Part shown: in pieces, positions 43,795 to 52,098 of the stretch
How positions within the stretch are numbered: position 1 is the stretch's first letter
How the letters are laid out: every line of letters begins with the position of its first letter
Source of the DNA: Rhizosphaericola sp047606825
GTDB taxonomy: Bacteria > Bacteroidota > Bacteroidia > Chitinophagales > Chitinophagaceae
Length of the DNA: 64,000 nucleotides
Direction: 5' to 3'
NCBI GenBank assembly: GCA_047606825.1
Contig: JASGDY010000127.1
Location: 56,801-120,800, forward strand
Program-made: the position numbers and the translations under genes
Notes under the pieces: generated by a model
The model's database searches: none
Seen by the model: only the letters and a program-made list of their open reading frames with translations
Told to the model about the DNA's origin: nothing

Positions 43795-46467
43795 TTGAAA
43801 CAAATAGGGCTATTTACCGACATTGTCTATTACACGCTGTCTTCTATTTTTACGGCAACAGTTTCGGCTCAGACAGTCGCCGTAAAAAGTCTTAAAACAG
43901 AATATTTGCCAAATCCCATTGGGATTGACAATCCCCATCCAAGGTTTACCTGGCAGGTTGAAACGGACAAACCCTTACCCGTCAATATATCCGGTTACCG
44001 TATTGTTGTCGGCACCGATTCGGCTTCCGTGTCCGACGGGGAAGGAAACGTATGGGAAACGAACAGCCATAGGCAACTTTTGGAATATGCGGGCAAACCT
44101 TTACGACCTTTCACCAAATACTACTGGCATATTGTTGCTAGACTAGACAACAATACCATAAAATCGGCCATCGAACATTTTGAGACAGGGTTAATCAACC
44201 AGCAAAACTGGTACGGCAACTGGATTAGCGACAACAAAAGTATAGACGTAAAGTCGGCACCCTACTTTAGAAAAACATTTTCTGTCCAGAAAAAAATAGT
44301 TGCCGCAAGGGCTTACATATCGTCTGGCGGCCTATACGAACTGTACATCAACGGGACAAGAATCGGCGACCACCGTTTAGACCCGATGTTTACCAGATAC
44401 GACCGCCGAAACCTATACGTAACTTATGATGTGACGGACGCGTTAAAGAATGGCAGCAATGCAATAGGTGTTGTTTTGGGGAATGGCTGGTACAATTTCC
44501 AGTCAATGGCGGTATGGGACTATGAACGTGCTCCCTGGCGCAACCGCCCTACTTTTTGTATGGATGTAAGGATTACGTACAACGATGGTTCGATAGCGGT
44601 CATCAGTACTGACAAAAGCTGGAAAACAGCCCTCTCTCCCATCATTTTTAACAGCATCTATACCGGTGAGCATTATGACGCTCGCAGAGAATTACCAGGG
44701 TGGAACACGACAAACTTTGACGACAAGAAATGGGAGTCTGCAACCATCCGACAGGTGCCGTCTGCAAATGTTGTATCCCAAACGCTGCATCCTATCCGAT
44801 ATGTTGAAAAAATCCCGGCAGCTAGTTTTAAAAAAATCAATGATACAACAGGACTGTTTGACATTGGACGCAATATAGCCGGCATAGCCGAGTTGACCGT
44901 AAATGGCGATACAGGGACTATAGTGCGCGTAATCCACGCTGAGCGATTGGACAAAAAAGGAAATATCGACCAGTCAAATGTGGATTATTTTCTTTCTGAA
45001 GAGACCAAATCCTACGATGCTTTTGGAACGGACATCTACTATCTGTCCGGCAAAGGCATGGAAACATTTGCACCGCGTTTTAACTATAAAGGTTTTCGGT
45101 ACGTGCAGGTGACAAGCAATAAGACCATACCACTATCCAAAGAAAGCCTGGTCGCTTACGCCATGCACAGCGACGTACCGACAGTCGGCTACATTGCGTC
45201 ATCCAATGAAGTCATCAACAAAATTAATAAAGCAACACAGGCTTCCTATCTGGCCAATCTATTCGGCTATCCGACAGACTGTCCGCAGCGCGAGAAAAAT
45301 GGATGGACTGGGGACGCACACATCGCAATCGAAACAGGCCTGTACAATTTTGACGGGATAACCGTCTATGAAAAATGGCTGGCCGACATACGCGACGAAC
45401 AGCAACCCAATGGGACATTGCCGGCTATTGTCCCCACTGACGGATGGGGTTACGAATGGGGCAACGGACCAGACTGGACTAGCGTTATCGCCATTATTCC
45501 CTGGGATATTTATTTGTTTTACGGCGATACTAAAATCCTAAAAGACAATTACGAAAATATCAAACGCTATGTAAACCGTATCACCACCACTGCTCCCGAC
45601 GGATTGACAAGCTGGGGACTCGGAGACTGGATTCCGGTCAAGTCCCAAACCCCAGTGGAGCTGACATCCTCTATTTATTACTATGCAGACGTGGACATAC
45701 TTTCCAAAGTGGCGAAACTGCTTAACCAATATATAGACGCTGAAAAATACAGCCAGTTAAAAGAAAAAATAAAATCAGCCATCAATAAAAAGTATCTGAA
45801 TAAAGAAAAAGGAATCTATGGCGAAGGATTTCAAACGGAACTAGCTGCACCGCTGTTTTGGGGAGTAGTGCCGGATGACTTGAAAACGAAGGTCGCAGAA
45901 AGTCTTGCAAAGGCAGTCGCAGCCAACAATTATCACCTGGATGTCGGATTGCTGGGGACAAAAGCCATTTTAAGTGCGTTGAGCGACAACGGCCAGGCTG
46001 CGACGGCCTACAAACTGGCGGCACAAAGAGAGTACCCATCATGGGGCTGGTGGATTGTGAACGGTGCTACGACCTTGTATGAAAACTGGAACATAGATGC
46101 ACAGCGTGACCTGTCACAGAACCATATTATGTTTGGTGAAATAAGTGCCTGGCTCTACAAAGGATTGGGCGGCATCAAGCCGGACGAAAATGCCCCCGGG
46201 TTTAAGAATGTTGTCCTTTCGCCCAATTTTGTAGAGGGTCTGGACTTTTTTACCGCTGAGCATGACGGTCCTTATGGAAAAATTATTTCCTCGTGGAAGC
46301 AGTCCCACAATGAAATTGAATACGACATCACAGTTCCTCCCAATTCCACCGCAACAGTAACGTTCCCTACACTAAAGAACAAGTCCATTTATCTGGATAA
46401 CCAGCAAATGAAAGATACTGAACCCATCAAAGTTTCGTCGGGTAGACATGTGTTTACCATCCGGTAG
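43795..46467 (+). CDS. Family GH78 alpha-L-rhamnosidase, exported
   Basis: An 890-residue glycosidase that removes terminal alpha-L-rhamnose. Signal peptide-like MKQIGLFTDIVYYTLSSIFT ... VSAQ; an Ig-like N-domain (YLPNPIGIDNPHPRFTWQVE); a Bac_rhamnosid_N beta-sandwich with ARAYISSGGLYELYINGTRI; and the (alpha/alpha)6 catalytic domain with FGYPTDCPQREKNGWTGDA (catalytic acids, about residues 493-511), GWGYEWGNGPDWTSV and TTLYENW. The start codon is TTG (43795); no ATG precedes the signal peptide, which may mean the 5' end was altered. The gene stands alone, bracketed by CRISPR repeat fragments A and B; it has no SusCD or other GH partner nearby. Confidence 0.9.
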   Translation: MKQIGLFTDIVYYTLSSIFTATVSAQTVAVKSLKTEYLPNPIGIDNPHPRFTWQVETDKPLPVNISGYRIVVGTDSASVSDGEGNVWETNSHRQLLEYAGKPLRPFTKYYWHIVARLDNNTIKSAIEHFETGLINQQNWYGNWISDNKSIDVKSAPYFRKTFSVQKKIVAARAYISSGGLYELYINGTRIGDHRLDPMFTRYDRRNLYVTYDVTDALKNGSNAIGVVLGNGWYNFQSMAVWDYERAPWRNRPTFCMDVRITYNDGSIAVISTDKSWKTALSPIIFNSIYTGEHYDARRELPGWNTTNFDDKKWESATIRQVPSANVVSQTLHPIRYVEKIPAASFKKINDTTGLFDIGRNIAGIAELTVNGDTGTIVRVIHAERLDKKGNIDQSNVDYFLSEETKSYDAFGTDIYYLSGKGMETFAPRFNYKGFRYVQVTSNKTIPLSKESLVAYAMHSDVPTVGYIASSNEVINKINKATQASYLANLFGYPTDCPQREKNGWTGDAHIAIETGLYNFDGITVYEKWLADIRDEQQPNGTLPAIVPTDGWGYEWGNGPDWTSVIAIIPWDIYLFYGDTKILKDNYENIKRYVNRITTTAPDGLTSWGLGDWIPVKSQTPVELTSSIYYYADVDILSKVAKLLNQYIDAEKYSQLKEKIKSAINKKYLNKEKGIYGEGFQTELAAPLFWGVVPDDLKTKVAESLAKAVAANNYHLDVGLLGTKAILSALSDNGQAATAYKLAAQREYPSWGWWIVNGATTLYENWNIDAQRDLSQNHIMFGEISAWLYKGLGGIKPDENAPGFKNVVLSPNFVEGLDFFTAEHDGPYGKIISSWKQSHNEIEYDITVPPNSTATVTFPTLKNKSIYLDNQQMKDTEPIKVSSGRHVFTIR

Positions 46468-47263
46468 ATTAACCATTTGTGGATTAACTTCGGTCTTTGA
46501 CAACACTTGTCGAAGATATGAAACGGTTCCTGACGCAGCAGGAAAGGTTTGCCGCCAGTCGATAGGACCGCTCGTCGCATTGGCGGACAAGTCCAGCCAG
46601 AACTGCGGATTTGGCTGTCGGCATATTCCGCGTTATATTAGCGAGGAATTGGCAAAGAAGATGCGTAAAGACCTTGACACAAACACCCCTGACAACCAGT
46701 CAAAAACCGTAAAAATGTCCACTGGGGACAGTTACCGCCGCTACGTACCGAAAGAACAGGTTGCGGCAAACAAAAAGGGTTTCAATGCCCTGAACCGGAA
46801 AGAATACGAACCAGTCGTATTCTATGAAAAAAGAGGCGGATATGTCGCCATCCAGAACGGTCACGGGAAAGATGAATTAAAGAACAACCTAATCACCGCC
46901 TACGCATTGGCCAAAAGAGGAGATGCGGTCATACTCCAGAAAAATCCACAAGGACAGAAATCGGCAGATGCCCTGCGTAATGGTCAGACTTGGGAATTTA
47001 AGATAATCGAAGATGCAGGAAAGAACATATCCAATGCAGTCCAAAACCATCTTGAACGAGGCATAGGTCAAAGTCCGAACATTGTAATACACATAAACCA
47101 AAATATGAACACAAAAGATTTGATATTCGGATTGTATGAGGGTTTGTCAAACGACGATGGATATTACCGGAATATAACAATTGTCCGTAAAGACGGTATC
47201 GTGTATGATTTTACAAGGAAGGATATATTGAGCGGGATATTTGAAAGAAGTCTAAAAAAATAA
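46448..47263 (+). CDS. Orphan CdiA-CT-like tRNA nuclease toxin module, start uncertain
   Basis: The last 130 residues (LKNNLITAYALAKRGDAVIL ... SADALRNGQTWEFKIIEDAG ... IGQSPNIVIHINQNM) match the pattern of CdiA C-terminal tRNase/PD-(D/E)xK polymorphic toxin domains, with D and E-x-K residues visible at about 180-192 of the frame. The open frame begins in the end of the rhamnosidase and reads straight through CRISPR remnant B (residues about 12-19), so its first ~20 codons are not natural protein. ATGs at 46661 and 46715 are possible starts. The stretch PDNQSKTVKMSTGDSYRRYVP could come from a phage structural or CDI-type carrier protein. No immunity gene is recognisable within the 320 bp that follow. 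I regard it as an orphan, possibly dead, fragment. Confidence 0.55.
   Translation: MCLPSGRLTICGLTSVFDNTCRRYETVPDAAGKVCRQSIGPLVALADKSSQNCGFGCRHIPRYISEELAKKMRKDLDTNTPDNQSKTVKMSTGDSYRRYVPKEQVAANKKGFNALNRKEYEPVVFYEKRGGYVAIQNGHGKDELKNNLITAYALAKRGDAVILQKNPQGQKSADALRNGQTWEFKIIEDAGKNISNAVQNHLERGIGQSPNIVIHINQNMNTKDLIFGLYEGLSNDDGYYRNITIVRKDGIVYDFTRKDILSGIFERSLKK
46481..46504 (+). CRISPR. CRISPR repeat remnant B (repeat positions 24-47)
   Basis: GGATTAACTTCGGTCTTTGA then CAAC: 23 of 24 bases agree with repeat positions 24-47, and a weaker likeness (5 of 8) continues back to position 16. It begins 13 bases after the rhamnosidase stop codon. What follows (ACTTGTCGAAGATATGAAAC...) is unique sequence that could be an old spacer, but no next repeat occurs at the expected 30-base distance. 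Confidence 0.7.
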
Positions 47264-47450
47264 CCAGAGGACTCTCTTATCTTTCAAAGCCGATGACCCC
47301 TGGTTGACATGTCTTCCTCAGATGACGGCACAAAGATAATGATAAAAATTATATTTGCACGCAAATGGACAACCTTGAATTTACGGCAAAGGTCTAGGAG
47401 ATACTGTACAAGACAGTTAGACCGTACGTTGCGAGGCTCACAGAAGTTTT

Positions 47451-47498
47451 TTTGTGATTTGCTTTCAACTTTTTGAATTAACTTCGGTCTTTGGCAAC
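47451..47498 (+). CRISPR. CRISPR repeat remnant C (full length)
   Basis: A complete copy, 48 bases, differing from the 47-nt consensus in three places: the first base (G to T), an extra T in the T-run at positions 20-23, and A43 to G. It lies alone in the 321-bp gap between the toxin fragment and the FKBP gene; the 30 bases on either side are not repeats. Positions 2-16 (TTGTGATTTGCTTTC) are exactly complementary to the tracrRNA anti-repeat. Confidence 0.85.
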
Positions 47499-47584
47499 CA
47501 TGTTTAACCCTATACGACACAAACGCTTTGGAGGCCTAAAAAAACAAATCATTATTGGCTGGAAAAACACAAAAACGCTGTACA

Positions 47585-49147
47585 ATGAATCTTAGTAGTT
47601 CACCAAGAAACCCTAAACTATTGTTTTTAATTAGTGGATTTACCTTTTGTTCTCTGACCGTCTCGGCCCAGCAGAAGCAGGCAAATAAACCAGTTGCAAC
47701 TAACAATAATGCCGTTGATATTTATATGGCAGTTAATATTCATGATAAAAACACCGTAGGCTATTGGAAAAACGGGCTAGTCGTACCTAGTTCGGGAGGT
47801 GATGGTGTTGTTTCTATGGCGGTAGATGGAGACGACGTGTATATGGCTGGATATTGTAACAACCAAGCCGCTTACTGGAAAAATGGTCAGTTACACCAAT
47901 TAACAAATAATCCCAATATCGGCGATGCCGTTTCCATCATGACCTTTGGTGGCCATTTATATATTGCAGGGAAGGAACGGAAAATGGGACACTATTCTAA
48001 TGGCTCTTCCACGTTCATTGATATCCCTACCGTTTGGAAAGATGGAACGCCAACCCCACTTACCAAATATACGTTGGAAACGATAGAACCGAATGATAAT
48101 CGGAGAACCTTTGTTAGTTCAATGGCCATTGATAACAATGGTGATGTATATATCGTAGGTACTGCGCCAGGCCCTGACCCGTCCATCCATTATTGGAGAA
48201 ATGGAGAGAGAGTGAAAGAACTGGTAGATATTCCAGTATCACCAGTTAGTATGTACGTTTATAACGGTGACTTTTACGTAGTAGGGGTGTTGGGATATCA
48301 TGGACAGGCTGCATATTGGAAATGGTCAAAAGGTAAAACCGAAGTAAAGGTGCTTACAACGGAGGGATATTCAAAAGCGGATGCGTTAGTCGTTTCAGGG
48401 GATGATGTTTATGTGGCCGGACACGAACTAGGGGTTGGGAAATACTGGAAAAATGGAGAACCTGTAACATTAGCAGGTGGTTCACTGAATTTTATGGGAA
48501 AGTACGGTCTGGCTGTGTTTGGTTCAGATGTATATGTGACTGGCCCAGATATTGATGAAAAAACAAAGTGTTGGAAAAATGGGAAGGAATTTATCGTTTT
48601 ACCGGGAATGAGTGTAGGTGATATTGTAGTTAAAAAAGCAAAAGGGAAAGGTTATCGTCCAGAAAGTGCTATTGAGGAAGTCAAAACACCTGCCCCAGCA
48701 CCAAAACCCGCTCAGACTTCTTCCTCTTCTGCTACTGTGCAGACACCAAAAACTAATGAACCTTTAACCCCAAAAGAGGAAGCGGAGAAGTTTTTAGCAG
48801 AAAACGGAAAGCGACCGGGAGTTATTACTACCCCGAGCGGTTTGCAGGTAGAGATAAAAGCAGGAGGTACAGGCCCAAGGCCCTCAGCTACAGACAAAGT
48901 GAGATATACTTATAACATAAATATTATGTCAGGCCGTAAATTAGAGTATCACCCTTGGAACAACAATGTCGATACCATGAGCCATGTGGTTAGCAGCACA
49001 TACTTTGCTGAAGGTTTCCAAATGATGAACGTAGGTGGTAAATACAAATTATTTTACCCGCAAAAGTTTTTCCCCAATTCTGTCGGCAGTGAAGTCGGGG
49101 GACGTACATTTATTTACGAAATAGAATTACTGGAGATAGTCAAATAA
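47585..49147 (+). CDS. Exported WKNG-repeat protein with C-terminal FKBP-like domain
   Basis: A 520-residue exported protein. Signal peptide KLLFLISGFTFCSLTVSAQQ. Residues about 45-360 hold seven or more repeats ending in Y/C-W-K-N-G (GYWKNGLVVP, AYWKNGQLHQ, HYWRNGERVK, KYWKNGEPVT, CWKNGKEFI), a beta-propeller-like pattern. A Pro/Ser/Thr linker (VKTPAPAPKPAQTSSSS) leads to an FKBP-type domain: GVITTPSGLQVEIKAGGTGP ... YFAEGFQMMNVGGKYKLFYP ... IYEIELLEIV. The aromatic isomerase pocket is only partly kept, so catalysis is uncertain. The ATG at 47585 was chosen over the frame start at 47555. It lies between repeat remnants C and D. Confidence 0.82.
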   Translation: MNLSSSPRNPKLLFLISGFTFCSLTVSAQQKQANKPVATNNNAVDIYMAVNIHDKNTVGYWKNGLVVPSSGGDGVVSMAVDGDDVYMAGYCNNQAAYWKNGQLHQLTNNPNIGDAVSIMTFGGHLYIAGKERKMGHYSNGSSTFIDIPTVWKDGTPTPLTKYTLETIEPNDNRRTFVSSMAIDNNGDVYIVGTAPGPDPSIHYWRNGERVKELVDIPVSPVSMYVYNGDFYVVGVLGYHGQAAYWKWSKGKTEVKVLTTEGYSKADALVVSGDDVYVAGHELGVGKYWKNGEPVTLAGGSLNFMGKYGLAVFGSDVYVTGPDIDEKTKCWKNGKEFIVLPGMSVGDIVVKKAKGKGYRPESAIEEVKTPAPAPKPAQTSSSSATVQTPKTNEPLTPKEEAEKFLAENGKRPGVITTPSGLQVEIKAGGTGPRPSATDKVRYTYNINIMSGRKLEYHPWNNNVDTMSHVVSSTYFAEGFQMMNVGGKYKLFYPQKFFPNSVGSEVGGRTFIYEIELLEIVK

Positions 49148-49408
49148 CCTTTAGTAACACATAAAACCTTTTATCCTTAGATTGCCAGTTCACTATCGTT
49201 TCGTGTCTCTAATTGTTAGTTGAAAAATATAAGTATTTGATATATAATAAGATAGAACTAAAAGTATAAATAATTAAGTGGCAAACTACAGATATAGTTT
49301 TTAATTTCTTTAAGTACTGTGTAAGCCAAAATCCTTAAAGATGACGCCATTCAACTATTTAATTTAGAAATTTTATTTAGCGAGAATTTAGTCTTGATTG
49401 TTTCAATA

Positions 49409-49455
49409 GTAATGATTTGCTTTCAACTTTTGAATTAACTTCGGTCTTTGACAAC
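49409..49455 (+). CRISPR. CRISPR repeat copy D (47 nt, 45 matching)
   Basis: The best-preserved copy: 47 bases with two changes at positions 3-4 (AA for TG). It sits closest to cas2, 100 bases from the end of that gene. After it comes about 30 unique bases (ACAAGTATTCAAAACGCACG...) and then GGTTGTCAAC, which mirrors the TTTGACAAC end of the repeat, and a terminator. No second repeat follows. The rest of the 415-bp gap (49148-49408) is AT-rich and without a gene. Confidence 0.85.
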
Positions 49456-49507
49456 ACAAGTATTCAAAACGCACGACTAGTAAGGATTCCAGGTTGTCAA
49501 CAGAACA

Positions 49508-49534
49508 AAAAAACGGGATTTATTCCCGTTTTTT
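49508..49534. terminator. Bidirectional intrinsic terminator between repeat D and cas2
   Basis: AAAAAACGGGA, a 5-base loop, and TCCCGTTTTTT: an 11-bp stem with A- and T-tracts on both sides so it works in both directions. It would end the leftward cas operon and also a rightward crRNA transcript entering from the repeats. Confidence 0.8.
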
Positions 49535-49562
49535 CATTTCTGGCATGGCCGTTTTCCCAGGT

Positions 49563-49943
<381 letters not shown>

Positions 49944-49967
49944 CTATTGCCATTCCTGCATTGCCAG

Positions 49968-50864
49968 CTATTCCATTTCCGGGTACAGGATTTTTCTTGA
50001 TTTCCCTTCAAAGCATTTGGCAAGACTTGCCGTTGTTTTCTGCACGGCAACCATAAGCGGACTTTTTTCGTTGTTCAGCACTACATCCATGGCCGGGATA
50101 CCGAGCAACTGTGCTTTCATATTGGGGGTCATGTCCAGAAATTTTCCGTTCATGCGCACGATATCGCACACCACTTTGTCTACATAGGGACGGTAAGGCT
50201 CCATGATGTCATCCGCCAGGCAATACGCGTTGTATTGGTTGCGGTGAAAGATGCCCAATGTCGGCAAAAGCCCGGACCCGACAAGGTTGCGTGCTACCAC
50301 GGCGCGTAGGATGGCATAACCATAATTCAATAGATTGTTGGGCGGTTCTCCTTCCCGTGTGCGCGTAAATTCCAAAAAATCTGGAAAAATCCTTTTCCAA
50401 TAATAGTTTGCCGCCTGCGCTTCGCAATTGTCTGTATCGCCGCTCTTTACTTTCTTGCTAAGGTTGAGCAATAGTTTGTTTTCCTGCCTTTCCTGCGCCA
50501 GAAGGATTGCTTGATTAAGGATTTTTGCCTCAACGGTTTGTTGCCATAGTTGTTTTTTCAGGGGAACGGATGCTTCTATTTGATATTTGAACCGTTGGCT
50601 TTGCAGCGTGTGTCCTTCCAAATTCAAAAATAGCCCAATGGGATGATGCGTCTCGTCGCAGGTAATGACCGCGGTATTGTTGTGCAACAACCTTGAAAGT
50701 GTAGGTTGCGTAATCGTTATCTGCGGATGGTCCAATATCAAAACACCAATATCCTCAATCGGAATCTGCCGCTCCTCTCCTTTTTCTTTCAGGGAAATAA
50801 GTAGCTGTTCATTCCGCGTTTTCAGGTAGGCCGGGCTGCCAAAATATAGGGTTTTCTTAATCAT
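49968..50864 (-). CDS. cas1: CRISPR-associated integrase Cas1 (type II)
   Basis: A 298-residue spacer integrase. The N-terminal beta domain (KKTLYFGSPAYLKTRNEQL, IEDIGVLILDHPQITIT) is followed by the helical domain with the metal ligands in CEAQAANYYWKRIFP (Glu about residue 148), LGIFHRNQYNAYCLADDIME (His about residue 206, Glu about 217-221). No truncation or missing catalytic residue is visible, so acquisition could still be possible. The ATG lies 4 bases after the stop of the RhuM fragment. Base composition is less AT-rich than the genes to its right. Confidence 0.94.
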   Translation of the reverse strand: MIKKTLYFGSPAYLKTRNEQLLISLKEKGEERQIPIEDIGVLILDHPQITITQPTLSRLLHNNTAVITCDETHHPIGLFLNLEGHTLQSQRFKYQIEASVPLKKQLWQQTVEAKILNQAILLAQERQENKLLLNLSKKVKSGDTDNCEAQAANYYWKRIFPDFLEFTRTREGEPPNNLLNYGYAILRAVVARNLVGSGLLPTLGIFHRNQYNAYCLADDIMEPYRPYVDKVVCDIVRMNGKFLDMTPNMKAQLLGIPAMDVVLNNEKSPLMVAVQKTTASLAKCFEGKSRKILYPEME

Positions 50865-50868
50865 TACG

Positions 50869-51525
50869 CTAACGATTATTGATTAACTGCATGTCTTTCT
50901 TCTTTATCATCTGTTTTTTAAACTCGGCAATGACAATTTTAACTTCCGCATAGCTGGTTTCATACGTTATATTTTCATCTACGCTTTGCACTTCGATGCT
51001 GTTGCCGTCAAACTGGTTGAGCAAAACAAAACTTTCGGCATATTGGCTGATGATGTCGAGCAAGCCTTTGGCTTCGGTTAAATTCGTTTCTTCACCAACG
51101 GTTTTCTGGATAAGTTGGACGGTTTGTTTCAGTTCGTCCAAGCGTTTCTGGTTGATGGAATAGCCTTTGACTAGGATTTCTTTGAACTTTTGAGTTGCCC
51201 AAATGCGAAATTGTGTTCCTTGTTTTGATTTTACGCGATAACCTACGGAAATAATGACATCGAGGTTCTTATATTTAACGCTTTTTTCTTGGGCTTTCCC
51301 TTGAATGACACCATATTGAGTGGTATGTAAGAAATCCTTACATACCACTTTTTCATCTAATTCGCCTTCTTTGAAAATATTACCAATATGTTGAGTTATG
51401 GCAACCCGATTACTATCAAATAGTTCAGCCATTTGCTTCTGTGTAAGCCATACGGTTTCATTCTCAAATTTTACATCAATTTGAGTTTGGTTATCAGAAG
51501 TTTGGTAGATGATTATTTCGTTCAT
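50869..51525 (-). CDS. RhuM-family protein, C-terminally truncated
   Basis: A 218-residue protein of the virulence RhuM family (PF13310 pattern): VWLTQKQMAELFDSNRVAIT with a helix-turn-helix-like start, KYKNLDVIISVGYRVKSKQG, and TQFRIWATQKFKEILVKGY. Full-length members go on for roughly 100 more residues, often into a Fic/Doc-like part; here the frame ends KKDMQLINNR at cas1. It may have been cut where it joined the cas operon. RhuM proteins are linked to mobile islands and toxin-like systems; a role in CRISPR is not known. It separates cas1 from cas9 and is AT-rich like its right-hand neighbours. Confidence 0.8.
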   Translation of the reverse strand: MNEIIIYQTSDNQTQIDVKFENETVWLTQKQMAELFDSNRVAITQHIGNIFKEGELDEKVVCKDFLHTTQYGVIQGKAQEKSVKYKNLDVIISVGYRVKSKQGTQFRIWATQKFKEILVKGYSINQKRLDELKQTVQLIQKTVGEETNLTEAKGLLDIISQYAESFVLLNQFDGNSIEVQSVDENITYETSYAEVKIVIAEFKKQMIKKKDMQLINNR

Positions 51526-51556
51526 TGTTGTATAGAAAATTTGGACTTAAGGTGTT

Positions 51557-52081
51557 TTAATTTGAAGAGTAATATTCATAAAAAACATCAGCAATATCAT
51601 CAGCAAATCCATATCCGCAAGGAGATGCCCATTGTACGCATTGTTTTGCCCGAGTTTTAAATTGGGATAACAAATTATGTTGGGCTATAAATTTAAGAGC
51701 CAACTTATAATTATTCCAAGCAGAAGTATAAAAAGGTTCGTCCATATCGCCATATTCTGCGGTAAATTGACAGGCACATTCTGCCAAATAGAGAATTGCA
51801 TCTGCAATGGTTTCAGGCAAAACCTGTAAATCTTTCAATTCTGAAATAGCCTTTTTAGCTAAGGAAAATTTCAAGCTCGCCCGCATCGGATTTTCTACAT
51901 TAAATTCTTTGCGAATTTCTTTTTTGCATTTTTCTAAAAGTTTTTTTTCATTTGTTGGATTGAGATAAAAATCATAGAATGTTTTTACCGTTTTGTTCTT
52001 GCCATACAAATCTAATATTTGCTCTATCAATTGCTCTTTGCTGAGTTTTTGCAGTTCTTTTTTGAGTGCTGTTTTTGACAT
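51557..52081 (-). CDS. DUF6155-like protein between cas9 and the RhuM gene
   Basis: A 174-residue mainly helical protein starting MSKTALKKELQKLSKEQLIE QILDLY (shown in two parts), with the pattern of small Bacteroidota proteins grouped as DUF6155; I am fairly but not fully sure of the family. It has no recognised catalytic motif; helices carry FYLNPTNEKKLLEKCKKEIR and ILYLAECACQFTAEYGD. It lies 17 bp after the cas9 C-terminal fragment on the same strand and so would be co-transcribed with cas9. Whether it acts with the nuclease, with RhuM, or is a passenger cannot be told. Confidence 0.65.
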   Translation of the reverse strand: MSKTALKKELQKLSKEQLIEQILDLYGKNKTVKTFYDFYLNPTNEKKLLEKCKKEIRKEFNVENPMRASLKFSLAKKAISELKDLQVLPETIADAILYLAECACQFTAEYGDMDEPFYTSAWNNYKLALKFIAQHNLLSQFKTRAKQCVQWASPCGYGFADDIADVFYEYYSSN

Positions 52082-52098
52082 TTTTTTATGGTTTACTT

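Noticed and set aside
43712..46480. Insertion sequence carrying the rhamnosidase
   Set aside because: No transposase and no terminal inverted repeats at the borders; only an overlap of repeat bases is seen.
46505..47450. A normal spacer-repeat array following remnant B
   Set aside because: Another repeat should occur about 30 bases on; none is found until C, 950 bases away.
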